Shown here: piece by piece, positions 1-8,644 of the stretch | Layout: each line of letters starts with the position of its first letter | How positions within the stretch are numbered: position 1 is the stretch's first letter | Assembly: GCF_047345145.1 (NCBI RefSeq) | Contig: NZ_JBLFER010000003.1 | Span: forward strand, 333,150 to 397,149 | DNA from: Maribacter_C sp047345145 | GTDB lineage: Bacteria > Bacteroidota > Bacteroidia > Flavobacteriales > Flavobacteriaceae | Length of the DNA stretch: 64,000 bases | Direction of reading: 5' to 3' | Position numbers and translations under genes: made by a program | The notes under the pieces: generated by a model | What the model saw: only the letters and a program-made list of their open reading frames with translations | Database searches by the model: none | What the model was told of the DNA's origin: nothing

Positions 1-1
1 A

Positions 2-334
2 GCTTCCCTTGCAGGATTAAAAGCCTCAGGAAACAATCTATCCTACAGTGCTAGTAAATTTGCGGTTGTCGGAATGACGAAATCTGCAGCTTTGGAATAC
101 GGCCGCAAAAACATTAGGATAAATGCGGTTTGTCCCGGCTTCACACATTCCGCACTTTTAGACCAATTGCTTTCTGTGAGTCCGGATATGGGTGATAAGT
201 TAAAACGCTTTATTCCTATGGGGCGCTTTGGAGAAGCTGATGAAATCGCAGAAGCGATTTGTTGGTTAGCCTCCGAAAATTCAAAATTTATTACGGGACA
301 AACAATTACTTTAGACGGAGGAACATCCTTATAG
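2..334 (+). CDS. SDR-family oxidoreductase, C-terminal part (5' end outside window)
   Basis: The frame is open from base 2 and ends in TAG at 332-334, so only the last 110 residues are present. The YSASK sequence near the start of the fragment is the catalytic Y-x3-K of short-chain dehydrogenases/reductases; INAVCPGF and the terminal GQTITLDGG are the usual substrate-loop and C-terminal SDR signatures. It should reduce or oxidise a 3-hydroxy/3-keto group with NAD(P)H. It lies 3 bp upstream of a crotonase and opens a same-strand run of CoA-ester genes, so a 3-hydroxyacyl-CoA dehydrogenase or 3-ketoacyl reductase role is inferred. The Rossmann glycine motif is outside the window, so cofactor preference cannot be read. 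Confidence 0.9.
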   Translation, partial: ASLAGLKASGNNLSYSASKFAVVGMTKSAALEYGRKNIRINAVCPGFTHSALLDQLLSVSPDMGDKLKRFIPMGRFGEADEIAEAICWLASENSKFITGQTITLDGGTSL

Positions 335-337
335 CAT

Positions 338-1108
338 ATGAATACATTAGAAGTAACGTATAAAGACGAATATGCCATCGTTCAAATGAACAGAGGCAAG
401 GTGAATGCCATCAATTTTGAAATGGTACAAGACCTCCGAGATATATTTGGCAAATTAGGGGCAAATGCTGAGGTAAAGGGAGTAATTCTCACCGGCCAAC
501 CGCATTACTTTTCCGCGGGATTGGATTTGATAGAACTATTCCAGTATGACCAACCGCAAATGAAGGATTTCTTTGTGTCTTTTGGTGCCTTGTATTTAGA
601 ATTGGTGCAATTCAAAAAACCTTTCATTTCGGCTATTACAGGACATTCCCCAGCAGGAGGATGTGTGCTAGCAGTTACCAGTGACAATCGCTATATGGCA
701 GAAGGAGATAAGTATGTCATCGGATTAAACGAGGTTGCCGTAAACATTCAAATCAGTCAAAACCTAACCGAAATCTACGCTTTTTGGATGGGTGACGGAT
801 TAGCAAGTAGGTACATCATGGAAGGAAAACTCCTTTCAGGAAAAGAGGCGCTAGCGGCAGGGTTGGTAGATGAGCTAGTTCCGCTAGAAAATGTTTTGGA
901 GCGCGCTGAAAAGCAAATGCAACATTACATGAAAGCTGACCAAGAAATTCTGATAAATACCAAAGCCAAAGTTCGAAAACATCTTTTAGATAAACTGGAT
1001 TTACAAGCTGAAAATTCCTTAGCTGAGGCCAACGAACTTTGGTGGAAACCTGAAATACGAGCTAAGATGGGAGCTTATGTGGAGAGTTTTTCGAGTAAGA
1101 AGAAATAA
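338..1108 (+). CDS. Enoyl-CoA hydratase/isomerase (crotonase) family protein
   Basis: 256 residues, normal crotonase length. The oxyanion-hole segment HYFSAGLDL (around residue 57) and GHSPAGGCVLA (around residue 105) are the two crotonase signatures. The usual PGxGG segment after the first catalytic Glu is replaced by NEVAVNIQIS, and I do not see the second catalytic glutamate of true hydratases, so an isomerase or another crotonase reaction is as likely as hydration. Starts 3 bp after the upstream SDR and is probably co-transcribed. Part of the acyl-CoA cluster that continues to 7.1 kb. Family call is firm; the exact reaction is not. Confidence 0.88.
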   Translation: MNTLEVTYKDEYAIVQMNRGKVNAINFEMVQDLRDIFGKLGANAEVKGVILTGQPHYFSAGLDLIELFQYDQPQMKDFFVSFGALYLELVQFKKPFISAITGHSPAGGCVLAVTSDNRYMAEGDKYVIGLNEVAVNIQISQNLTEIYAFWMGDGLASRYIMEGKLLSGKEALAAGLVDELVPLENVLERAEKQMQHYMKADQEILINTKAKVRKHLLDKLDLQAENSLAEANELWWKPEIRAKMGAYVESFSSKKK

Positions 1109-1115
1109 CTATACT

Positions 1116-1182
1116 GTCAGTTCGAGCGGAGTCGAGAACGAGCTTACAGGAAAAAAGCATCTCGACTCCGCTCGATGTGACA
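1116..1182. repeat. Dispersed palindromic element (copy 1), perfect 16-bp inverted repeat
   Basis: TCGAGCGGAGTCGAGA at 1122-1137 is repeated as its exact reverse complement at 1160-1175 with a 22-base loop. A related element lies at 29932-30001 with a compensatory G-to-C change inside the stem. Position just after a CDS stop suggests a REP-like intergenic element that could also act as a transcript 3' stem. Confidence 0.8.
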
Positions 1183-1200
1183 GCCAGTCAGAATTAAAAT

Positions 1201-1250
1201 AAGAACTAACATTAAACAGATTTCCCTCTTCAGGAGAATGAACATAAAAG
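1201..1250 (+). repeat. Leader repeat, copy 1 (upstream of the MDR gene at 1261)
   Basis: About 48 bases align without gaps, with roughly eight mismatches, to 3976-4024. Both begin AAGAAC(T/C)AACATTAAACAG and contain a degenerate TTCCC...GGGAA dyad, and each sits directly upstream of a start codon (ATG 1261 and ATG 4029). Either a dispersed REP-type repeat or a shared 5' regulatory region. Confidence 0.6.
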
Positions 1251-1260
1251 AAACACTTAC

Positions 1261-2262
1261 ATGAACAAACAACTATTATTTGTAAAGAGACCAGAAGGAG
1301 AAGCTGATGCTTCTACATGGTCATTAGAGACGAATCCAATTCCTGAAATAAGTGAAGGACAAATATTGGTAAAACAACATTATGTATCTCTTGACCCAGC
1401 CATGCGTGGTTGGATGAATGATGCTAAATCGTATATCGCACCCATGGAAATCGGTTCAGTTATGCGTGCTGGTTCAGTGGGAGAAGTTGTCGCTTCTAAG
1501 AGTCCGAAGTTTGAAGTAGGGCAGTATGTTGCTGGTACGGGCGGTGTTCAGCAGTATGCAGTAACAGATGGAAAAGGGTTTTACCAAGTAGACCCCAAAC
1601 TAGCACCTTTGCCTATGTATATTGGGACTTTGGGTATGCCAGGTATGACTGCTTATTTTGGTATTACCGAAGTCGGCAAGGTCAAAGACGGAGATACCGT
1701 TTTGGTTTCCGGTGCGGCTGGTGCCGTGGGTAGTATTGTTGGTCAAGTTGCAAAAATAAAAGGATGTAAAGTAGTCGGGATTGCAGGTGGTGCAGAAAAA
1801 TGTAAGTACGTAGTTGAAGAACTCGGTTTCGATGCTTGCATCGATTATAAGAATGAAAATTTAGCAACACGATTTAAGGAAGAATGTCCGAAAGGAATTG
1901 ATATCTATTTTGATAACGTAGGGGGAGAGATTTTGGATTTAGCCCTAACCAGGTTGCGCATGCATGCGCGAATTGTCATTTGCGGAGCCATTTCGCAGTA
2001 TAACAATAAAACAAGGGTAAAAGGTCCGAGTAACTACCTATCCTTATTAGTAAATAGAGCTAGTATGACAGGTATGGTTGTCTTTGATTATGCAGATAGA
2101 TATAAAGAAGGTGCTCAGATTTTAGGTGGTTGGATGGCCCAAGGAAAATTAAAAAGCCGTGAAGATGTGTATGAAGGCATTGAAAATTTTCCAGAGACCT
2201 ACAGCCGATTGTTCTCAGGTGATAAAATGGGAAAATTAGTTTTAAAAATTATTGAAGACTAG
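1261..2262 (+). CDS. NADP-dependent medium-chain reductase (CurA/leukotriene B4 dehydrogenase-like)
   Basis: 333 residues. The sequence follows the zinc-free MDR reductase family (curcumin reductase CurA, prostaglandin reductase): SLDPAMRGWM near residue 43, GTLGMPGMTAY near 122, then the nucleotide-binding motif SGAAGAVGS at residues 150-158 and a FDNVGG element. Such enzymes reduce an alpha,beta-unsaturated double bond with NADPH. No zinc-ligand cysteines are seen, in keeping with the family. It follows a palindromic repeat and a leader repeat, so it may have its own promoter inside the acyl-CoA cluster. It could supply an enoyl-reduction step missing from the neighbouring genes, but that is inference. 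Confidence 0.88.
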   Translation: MNKQLLFVKRPEGEADASTWSLETNPIPEISEGQILVKQHYVSLDPAMRGWMNDAKSYIAPMEIGSVMRAGSVGEVVASKSPKFEVGQYVAGTGGVQQYAVTDGKGFYQVDPKLAPLPMYIGTLGMPGMTAYFGITEVGKVKDGDTVLVSGAAGAVGSIVGQVAKIKGCKVVGIAGGAEKCKYVVEELGFDACIDYKNENLATRFKEECPKGIDIYFDNVGGEILDLALTRLRMHARIVICGAISQYNNKTRVKGPSNYLSLLVNRASMTGMVVFDYADRYKEGAQILGGWMAQGKLKSREDVYEGIENFPETYSRLFSGDKMGKLVLKIIED

Positions 2263-2276
2263 CCATACAATTCGAA

Positions 2277-2792
2277 ATGTCTATTTACCAAAAAATCGGT
2301 GAAGTTGGTTCAAAGTTTATTGGAAAGGCTAAGCTTTTTAAATTCGGATTCAATCTATCACCCATGTATCGAAGGAGTACGGGCAGGATTGTAAGTGTTT
2401 CAGAGGACTTATTGAATGTTCAGATTAAACTACCAATAAGTTACAAGAATAAAAACTATGTGAATTCAATTTTTGGAGGAAGTATGTTTTCGGCAGTAGA
2501 CCCTATTCCGATGGTACAACTAATAAACCTTTTGGATTCAAATTATGTAGTTTGGGATAAATCCGCTGAAATATATTTTAAACGACCTGCGAAAGAACAT
2601 CTATTTGCAGCTTTCAATTATACTGAAAATGAGATAGTAGATATCAAACAGAAAGTAGCTCAGGACCAAGAAACTGAAATTATAAAGACAACACAACTTA
2701 CCAACAAAGACGGGTCTGTCGTATTTTGTGAGGTAAAGAAATTGATTTATATAGCGGATAAGTCTTATTTTAAGAATAAACGTAGAAAATAA
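2277..2792 (+). CDS. DUF4442 domain protein (hotdog-fold, possible thioesterase)
   Basis: 171 residues, no signal peptide. The pattern (positively charged N-terminus, MYRRSTGRI around residue 30, NSIFGGSMFSAVDPIPM around 62-78, and a beta-rich C-terminal half) fits the DUF4442 family, which has a hotdog fold related to acyl-CoA thioesterases. The ATG at 2277 is 15 bp after the upstream reductase stop, so co-transcription is likely. Its place among CoA-ligase, hydratase and reductase genes supports a role in hydrolysing or binding acyl-CoA esters; no catalytic residues have been established that I can point to. Confidence 0.7.
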   Translation: MSIYQKIGEVGSKFIGKAKLFKFGFNLSPMYRRSTGRIVSVSEDLLNVQIKLPISYKNKNYVNSIFGGSMFSAVDPIPMVQLINLLDSNYVVWDKSAEIYFKRPAKEHLFAAFNYTENEIVDIKQKVAQDQETEIIKTTQLTNKDGSVVFCEVKKLIYIADKSYFKNKRRK

Positions 2793-2880
2793 ACACAAGC
2801 GCAAATACAAAAATCAAATACAAAAAGGCAAGTCTGGAAATTGAATTTGTATTTGAGTTTGACGTTTGTATTTGAATTTT
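2793..2880. repeat. Imperfect long hairpin of CAAATACAAA / TTTGTATTTG blocks
   Basis: The 95-base gap holds CAAATACAAA blocks at its left side and TTTGTATTTG blocks at its right side, so it can fold into a loose AT-rich hairpin. It may be a terminator or a dispersed repeat between two genes on the same strand. Little else can be said. Confidence 0.45.
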
Positions 2881-2887
2881 AAAAAGG

Positions 2888-3862
2888 ATGAAAGCAATAC
2901 GATGTAAAACATACGGTCCACCATCATCACTTGTATTAGAGGAAGTGGAGAATTTAAAACCGAAAGCAAAAGAAGTTTTGGTCGAAGTAAAAGCATGTGG
3001 GTTAAACTTTCCAGATACCTTAATTATTCAGGGCTTGTATCAGTTTAAACCTGAATTGCCCTTTACTCCCGGCAGCGATGTCGCAGGTATCGTAAAAGAA
3101 ATAGGAGAGGGTGTATCCCATTTGAAAGTAGGTCAAGAAGTTTTTGGTTTTGTGGCTCATGGAGCCCTAGCTGAAGAGGTAATTGTTCCTGCAAATGCTT
3201 GCTTTCCTAAACCACCACAAATGGATTTCCCAACCGCCGCATCTTTTTTAATGGCCTATGGAACTTCCTATCATGCCTTGAAGGATAGAGGTCGTTTAGC
3301 TGAAGGAGAAACCTTATTGGTTTTAGGAGCTTCTGGGGGAGTAGGGCTGGCTGCTGTTGAACTAGGAAAACTTATGGGAGCCAAAGTAATTGCCGCAGCT
3401 TCCACTGATGAAAAGCTAGCGCTGTGCACTGAATATGGCGCTGATGAAACCATCAACTATGCCACTCAAGATTTAAAAAGTACTATCAAAGAATTAACAG
3501 AAGGAAAAGGTGTAGATGTTGTTTACGACCCGGTTGGAGGGCAATACTCCGAAACAGCTTTGAGAGGTGTATCTCGAAATGGAAGATTTTTGGTGGTGGG
3601 GTTTGCAGCGGGGGATATTCCTAAAATTCCTTTGAATCTTCCATTATTGAAAGAAGCTGCTATTGTCGGTGTTTTTTGGGGAGCCTTTGCCATGAAGAAT
3701 CCCAAAGCTAATATGGAGAATACAATGACACTCATGAAATGGCATGCCGAAGGAAAACTAAAACCACATATTCATGCGATTTATGATTTAGAGGATACGT
3801 CGAAGGCTTTGGAAGAAATGACCAATAGAAAGGTAAGGGGGAAATTAATAGTAAGAGTTTAG
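2888..3862 (+). CDS. NADPH:quinone oxidoreductase family protein (zinc-free MDR)
   Basis: 324 residues, typical length for the QOR branch of medium-chain dehydrogenases. GLNFPDTLIIQGLY around residue 38, PGSDVAGIV around residue 61 and the NADPH-binding LGASGGVGLAAVELG around residue 147 are family marks; the KVRGKLIVRV end is also typical. No zinc ligands are seen. Such proteins reduce quinones or enoyl thioesters; next to acyl-CoA genes the second is plausible. This is the second MDR in the cluster, only distantly similar to the one at 1261. Start ATG at 2888 follows the AT-rich hairpin by a few bases. Confidence 0.88.
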   Translation: MKAIRCKTYGPPSSLVLEEVENLKPKAKEVLVEVKACGLNFPDTLIIQGLYQFKPELPFTPGSDVAGIVKEIGEGVSHLKVGQEVFGFVAHGALAEEVIVPANACFPKPPQMDFPTAASFLMAYGTSYHALKDRGRLAEGETLLVLGASGGVGLAAVELGKLMGAKVIAAASTDEKLALCTEYGADETINYATQDLKSTIKELTEGKGVDVVYDPVGGQYSETALRGVSRNGRFLVVGFAAGDIPKIPLNLPLLKEAAIVGVFWGAFAMKNPKANMENTMTLMKWHAEGKLKPHIHAIYDLEDTSKALEEMTNRKVRGKLIVRV

Positions 3863-3869
3863 TTTGTTA

Positions 3870-3930
3870 GAAGACGGAAGACGGAAGACGGAAAAAAAAG
3901 GATTCCCCCCTTGAGGGGGCTTCGGGGGGT
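3870..3930. repeat. Tandem GAAGACG unit (x3) followed by a C5/G5 hairpin
   Basis: Three 7-bp GAAGACG units occupy 3870-3891. A few bases on, CCCCC-TTGA-GGGGG (3906-3919) and a second G run form a strong GC hairpin in otherwise AT-rich DNA. It looks like a dispersed intergenic repeat and could terminate transcription after the quinone reductase gene. Confidence 0.6.
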
Positions 3931-3975
3931 GTAAAATCCAAAACATAATCAAGTCCCGAACCAAATATTTGAATT

Positions 3976-4024
3976 AAGAACCAACATTAAACAGATTCCC
4001 GTCTGCATGGGAATGAAAATAAAG
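3976..4024 (+). repeat. Leader repeat, copy 2 (upstream of the SDR gene at 4029)
   Basis: Second copy of the sequence described at 1201-1250. Here the dyad is clear: TTCCC (3996-4000) and GGGAA (4009-4013) around an 8-base spacer. It ends only a few bases before ATG 4029. Confidence 0.6.
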
Positions 4025-4028
4025 TAAT

Positions 4029-4766
4029 ATGCGCTTAGAAAACAAAATAGCATTAGTAACAGGCGGTTCAAGAGGAATCGGACAAGCAGTTTCCGAATTA
4101 TTCGCCAAAGAAGGAGCCACAGTAATCATAGTGGACCTATTACGACTAGGGCAGGAGGTTGCTGATGGTATCAACTCCAATGGAGGAAAGGCGGAATTTC
4201 ATTCAGTTTCTGTGACGGACAAATCCGCGATTGAAAAACTTTTCGCTGAAGTAAATGAGAAGCATGGCAAATTGGATATCTTAATCAACAATGCAGGAAT
4301 TACAAGAGATAGAACCTTAGAAAAAATGAGCGAAGAGGAATGGGATGCGGTAATAGATGTAAATCTAAAAGGCGTTTTCTTATGCACTCAAGCTGCTGTA
4401 CCTTATATGAAAGCTAACCAATATGGTCGCATCGTAAGCGCAGCTTCCAATGTTGGTTTACGGGGTAATTTTGGACAAACGAATTATGCAGCTACTAAAG
4501 CTGGGGTTATCGCCATGTCCAAAACATGGACGGTCGAATTGGGAAAACATGGTATTACAGCAAATGCCATTGCACCAGGGTTTACAATGACTGATATGGT
4601 TGATAAGATTCCCGAAGAACATTTTGCTGCTATTAAAGCTAGTATTCCGCTGAGAACTGTCGCGCAACCGATTGATATCGCCTACGGATATTTATATCTG
4701 GCTTCCGATGAAGCACGATTTGTTTCAGGAATATGTTTAACCATTGACGGAGGAACTTCAAGATAA
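4029..4766 (+). CDS. 3-oxoacyl-[acyl-carrier-protein]/acyl-CoA reductase-like SDR (FabG-like)
   Basis: 245 residues, classic SDR. TGGSRGIG at residues 11-18 binds the nucleotide, NNAGITRDRTL around residue 86 is the NNAG motif, and Ser of SAASNVG with YAATK (around residue 152) makes the catalytic set. The ITRDRTL and DVNLKGVF segments are those of FabG/PhaB-type acetoacetyl reductases. It is followed after 4 bp by a MaoC-type hydratase, a pairing common in (R)-3-hydroxyacyl-CoA metabolism. Whether it works on acyl-ACP or acyl-CoA cannot be read from sequence; the neighbours favour acyl-CoA. Confidence 0.88.
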   Translation: MRLENKIALVTGGSRGIGQAVSELFAKEGATVIIVDLLRLGQEVADGINSNGGKAEFHSVSVTDKSAIEKLFAEVNEKHGKLDILINNAGITRDRTLEKMSEEEWDAVIDVNLKGVFLCTQAAVPYMKANQYGRIVSAASNVGLRGNFGQTNYAATKAGVIAMSKTWTVELGKHGITANAIAPGFTMTDMVDKIPEEHFAAIKASIPLRTVAQPIDIAYGYLYLASDEARFVSGICLTIDGGTSR

Positions 4767-4770
4767 GATT

Positions 4771-5235
4771 ATGGCAAAGCTAGTAGTAGAAAATTTTAGT
4801 GCTTTTAGAGAATTAGAGGGAAAAAATCTTCCAGATGGTGATTGGATGACCGTCACTCAAGAAATGATAAACGATTTTGCAAAGGCCACAGGAGATTTTC
4901 AATGGATACACGTGGATGTTGAAAAAGCAAAGAAATTCTCTCCCTTTAAAAAACCGGTAGCGCACGGATTTATGTCTGTGTCCTTGCTTTCTAAAATGTT
5001 AGAAGAACTAATTCAAGTAAAGTCTGCTCAAATGGGTGTGAACTATGGCTTGAACAAAGTCCGTTTTCCGAGTCCGGTTATGGTAGACAGTCGTCTTCGA
5101 TTGGTAGGTGGAATCTCAAAAATAGAAGACTACGGGGATACAGGATTGAAAATCACCTGGAACTGCACCGTCGAAATCGAAGGTTCCGAAAAACCGGCCT
5201 GTGCAGCCGATTTTTTAAGTTTAATGTTCGAGTGA
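4771..5235 (+). CDS. MaoC-like (R)-specific enoyl-CoA hydratase
   Basis: I choose ATG 4771, 4 bp after the preceding stop, over an upstream in-frame TTG at 4744 that would overlap the SDR; this gives 154 residues, the usual single-hotdog MaoC length. The motif GDFQWIHVD carries the catalytic Asp and His (D-x4-H) of R-hydratases, followed by AHGFMSVSLLSKM, the conserved hydratase segment. It should hydrate trans-2-enoyl-CoA to (R)-3-hydroxyacyl-CoA, the substrate of the SDR immediately upstream. The pair therefore forms a plausible two-step module feeding or fed by the acyl-CoA ligase downstream. Confidence 0.88.
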   Translation: MAKLVVENFSAFRELEGKNLPDGDWMTVTQEMINDFAKATGDFQWIHVDVEKAKKFSPFKKPVAHGFMSVSLLSKMLEELIQVKSAQMGVNYGLNKVRFPSPVMVDSRLRLVGGISKIEDYGDTGLKITWNCTVEIEGSEKPACAADFLSLMFE

Positions 5236-5289
5236 GTCTGAATATACTAGGTTTCCTTTGAGAAACCTCTTGTATTTTTTGTACATTAA

Positions 5290-7134
5290 ATGCCTAATCA
5301 AAATAACATACCAATGACCAGACTTTTTGACCTGCTGTATTACCAAAACGAACAATATCCAACAGAAAAATCAATCAATGGCCGCGATGATTCGGGCAAT
5401 TGGAAAAGCTATAGTTCCCAGGAAGTTATAACCGCAGCCGAGCAGGCCGCTTCCGGTCTTTTAAGTTTGGGCTTACAACCAGGAGATAAGGTAGCCATGG
5501 TGGTCTATAAAAACAGACCAGAATGGATGATTATGGATTTTGCCATGCAGATGGCGGGTCTTATTAGTATTCCGTTATATCCGACAATTAGTATTGGGGA
5601 GTATGAATATATTTTGAATGAAGCGGAAGTAAAAGCGGTTTTTTGCGGAGCAGGCGATTTATATGCTAAACTGGTTGGTGCTCAACCCAATGTATCCACC
5701 TTAAATAATATCTACACTTTTGACAAACAAGAGGGAAAACCCTTTTGGGAAGATATCTTCAATGCTGATAACGAAGAAGAGGTAGAACGAATTAAGACAG
5801 GAGTAAAAGGTGAAGATTTAGTTACTATTATCTATACTTCTGGTACTACTGGAAATCCTAAAGGTGTTATGCTAACTCATGATAATGTGATGCATGTAGT
5901 CATGAAAACATCTGCATTAATGGCGGCTAATACAGGGGATAATGCTCTTAGCTTTTTACCGCTTTGCCATATTTTTGAGCGAGCGGTATCTATGGTGTAT
6001 TATTACAAAGGCTGTAGAACGTACTTTGCTGGAACAGATAATCTAAGCGGTCCCGATGGGGATTTGGCAGCTGTGAAACCTACTACATTTAGTACGGTGC
6101 CTCGTCTTCTTGAAAAAATATATGAAGCCATCTACAATAAGGGATTGACTTTGGATGGAGCTAAAAAGAAACTCTTCTTTTGGGCATTAAGCCTTACGGA
6201 TGATTACGAACCAAATCAGAAGTTATCCTTTGGAAAAAAACTCAAGTGGGGCCTAGCTGACAAATTGATTTTTAGCAAATGGCGGGAAGCTCTAGGTGGT
6301 GAAGTAAAAGCCATTGTTACAGGTGCTGCTCCTTGTCCAGTAAAAATTATGCGCGTTTTTTGTGCAGCTGGAATTCCTATTCGTGAGGGCTATGGACTTA
6401 CAGAAACTTCACCCACTTTGACGGTAAATACAATGGAAGCTGATGGTGTGATGTTAGGTTCAGCCGGACCTGTGATAGAGGGAGTTGAAATATTAATTGA
6501 CCGCGAAGGAGGTGATTACAAAGAAGATGAAGGTGAGATTTTAGCTCATGGACCGAATATTATGCTAGGCTACTACAAAAAGCCAGAGGTTAATGCTCAG
6601 GTTTTTTGTGAGATTGATGGCAAGCGCTGGTTCCGTACAGGAGATATTGGTAAGTTGGTAAAAGGACCAACGGGTCGTGAATTCCTTAAAATTACCGATA
6701 GAAAGAAGGAACTTTTAAAAACTTCCGGAGGCAAATATGTCGCCCCAGCTCCTATTGAAAATAGGGTGAAAGAAGAGTTTCTGGTGGAGCAGATGATGGT
6801 AATCGGAGATAAGCAGAAATTTGTTTCAGCTTTGATTGTTCCAGCTGAAGAGGCTTTAAAGAGTTATTGTGAGAAAAAAGATATTCCATGGACGAGCTTG
6901 CAAGAAATAATTCAGCATAAAAAGGTGTTAAAACGATACCAAAAAATTATCGATAAGTACAATCCTGAGTTTAGTCATGTGGAGCAAATCAAGAAATTTA
7001 AATTGATTGCAAGTCCCTGGCTTCCATTTCATGAAGATGGTTCTGATGCGGAATTGACACCAACGCTCAAGTTAAAACGCCGTGTAATTCGAGAAAAGTT
7101 CCAAAAAGAGATTGCGGATATTTACGCGGAATAA
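5290..7134 (+). CDS. Long-chain fatty acid CoA ligase (AMP-forming)
   Basis: 614 residues, usual length for the FAA1/FadD15-type long-chain acyl-CoA synthetases. The ATP/AMP signature IYTSGTTGNPKGVML is near residue 181, GYGLTETSP near 370, the RTGDIG hinge region near 449 and DRKKELLKTSGGKYV near 471. It activates free fatty acids with ATP and CoA. It is the last gene of the cluster and converges 0 bp from the M20 peptidase, whose stop begins at the next base. The family often has an N-terminal FDLLYYQNEQ-like segment as here. Confident family call; chain-length preference unknown. Confidence 0.92.
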   Translation: MPNQNNIPMTRLFDLLYYQNEQYPTEKSINGRDDSGNWKSYSSQEVITAAEQAASGLLSLGLQPGDKVAMVVYKNRPEWMIMDFAMQMAGLISIPLYPTISIGEYEYILNEAEVKAVFCGAGDLYAKLVGAQPNVSTLNNIYTFDKQEGKPFWEDIFNADNEEEVERIKTGVKGEDLVTIIYTSGTTGNPKGVMLTHDNVMHVVMKTSALMAANTGDNALSFLPLCHIFERAVSMVYYYKGCRTYFAGTDNLSGPDGDLAAVKPTTFSTVPRLLEKIYEAIYNKGLTLDGAKKKLFFWALSLTDDYEPNQKLSFGKKLKWGLADKLIFSKWREALGGEVKAIVTGAAPCPVKIMRVFCAAGIPIREGYGLTETSPTLTVNTMEADGVMLGSAGPVIEGVEILIDREGGDYKEDEGEILAHGPNIMLGYYKKPEVNAQVFCEIDGKRWFRTGDIGKLVKGPTGREFLKITDRKKELLKTSGGKYVAPAPIENRVKEEFLVEQMMVIGDKQKFVSALIVPAEEALKSYCEKKDIPWTSLQEIIQHKKVLKRYQKIIDKYNPEFSHVEQIKKFKLIASPWLPFHEDGSDAELTPTLKLKRRVIREKFQKEIADIYAE

Positions 7135-8433
7135 TTACTTTCCTAGTCCCGCTTCAGCCATAGTAATAAGCAGTGCCATTTTAATGGCTTTTGTTCCATC
7201 GGTATTCATCCACCATTCACCTAAAGAATGAGCACCACCTCCTTTTCCACCGCGACCTAAAGTCACTGCGGGGATTCCTAAAGCAATAGGGATGTTTCCA
7301 TTTGTAGAACCTCTTGTCAATCTGGGTTTTTCCCCAAAAAATGCAGTTGCGGCAATAGCGCGTTGCACTAAGGGATTGGTCTCAGGTAATTCCCCTGAAG
7401 GGCGGTCTCCTATTTTTATAAGCTCCAATTCTATCTTGTTATCAATTCCTGTTTGGTTGTATTCGGCTACAGCAGCCTTCATAGAAGCATTAAAAATGCT
7501 ATCTAATACTACTAATCTCGAAGCATCAATCGAACGCATATCGACCTCCATCCAGGATTCAAAAGGAATCGAGTTTACAGAAGTTCCACCGCCGATTCTT
7601 CCGATGTTAAAACTAGTTTTAGGACCTTCATCAGTGTACTTTTTGGCTTCTTTAGTGAAGTGGGTAATGGCATACCCCAAGGCATGATGTGGGTTTGCCA
7701 AGCCAAATGCGCCCCAAGAATGGCCTCCTTTTCCTTTGAATACTGCTTTGTAGCGCGTAGAACCCAATCCTGCATTATTCACTCTTCCAGCGGAACCACC
7801 GTCAATAGCTACCCAAGAATCAATTTTGGGTGCACCTTCATGAAACAGATGTTTTACGCCGCGTAAATCTCCCAAGCCTTCCTCACCAACGGAACCAACA
7901 AACCAGATGTCTGCTTTTGGTTTGATTTCTGCTCTTTTCATGGCCTTTGCGATTGCTAGAAGCATTGACAAACCTCTGGTGTCGTCTCCAATTCCTGGAG
8001 CGTATAAGGTATCTCCTTTTTGTTTTACGCTAACATCTGTTCCTTCAGGAAAAACAGTGTCCAAGTGCGCATCAAGAACTACTACGCGATTTCCTTCTGT
8101 GCCTTTTTTAAGTCCTATAACATTTCCGACTTCGTCTATCCACGATTTATCAATCCCTGCTTTATCCAGCATTGCCTGAAACGCAATAGCTCTTTTTGTT
8201 TCCTTAAACGGAGGAGCTTCAATTTCCGTAAGGGTAATTAAGTCCGCTGTGGTTTGACCATCAATTTCATCAAGTACCGCGAAGGCATTTTGGATTTGTT
8301 TCTGGGAGCTTAGTTTCTTGATTTCCTTTACATAGGCTTTATCAGCTTGTGGTACCTCTTGTGAAGTGCCTCCGAAAAAGGGAAAAACAACTGCTATTAA
8401 TGTAGATAAGATGTATGGTTGGTTCAATTTCAT
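7135..8433 (-). CDS. Secreted M20-family metallopeptidase
   Basis: 432 residues with an N-terminal hydrophobic segment (residues 8-20), probably a signal peptide. Zinc ligands of the M20 family are visible: LDAHLDTVFP (His, Asp), GIGDDTRG (bridging Asp), GSVGEEGLGD (catalytic and metal Glu), a later AIDGG Asp and the final GGGAHSLGEWW His. A dimerisation domain with GKGGHSWGAFG lies between. It is of the di/tripeptidase or carboxypeptidase type and likely acts in the periplasm. Single gene, convergent with the acyl-CoA ligase, with stop codons abutting. Confidence 0.9.
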   Translation of the reverse strand: MKLNQPYILSTLIAVVFPFFGGTSQEVPQADKAYVKEIKKLSSQKQIQNAFAVLDEIDGQTTADLITLTEIEAPPFKETKRAIAFQAMLDKAGIDKSWIDEVGNVIGLKKGTEGNRVVVLDAHLDTVFPEGTDVSVKQKGDTLYAPGIGDDTRGLSMLLAIAKAMKRAEIKPKADIWFVGSVGEEGLGDLRGVKHLFHEGAPKIDSWVAIDGGSAGRVNNAGLGSTRYKAVFKGKGGHSWGAFGLANPHHALGYAITHFTKEAKKYTDEGPKTSFNIGRIGGGTSVNSIPFESWMEVDMRSIDASRLVVLDSIFNASMKAAVAEYNQTGIDNKIELELIKIGDRPSGELPETNPLVQRAIAATAFFGEKPRLTRGSTNGNIPIALGIPAVTLGRGGKGGGAHSLGEWWMNTDGTKAIKMALLITMAEAGLGK

Positions 8434-8599
8434 TTTTTAGGTCTTTGATATCTAGTAAAAAAATCAAAGGGAAGATAATGAAATTAAAGGGAGTTTAATT
8501 TTGGGTTACGGAAAAGTAAAACTTCATCTTTCTATATAATCCCTATGGAAAGAGGAATTAAAATAATACAGTTTAATCTTCGTTATAAGTAGGTTAAAT

Positions 8600-8620
8600 C
8601 TTACAATTTAATATTGTAAG
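8600..8620. promoter_or_regulatory. Perfect 8-bp dyad (possible operator) upstream of metallopeptidase lipoprotein
   Basis: CTTACAAT at 8600-8607 is matched by ATTGTAAG at 8613-8620 around a 5-base AT spacer, ending 24 bp before ATG 8645. Low GC and lack of a T run make an operator more likely than a terminator. No regulator can be assigned. Confidence 0.45.
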
Positions 8621-8644
8621 CCCCAAATCTTTAAAACCCTACTT

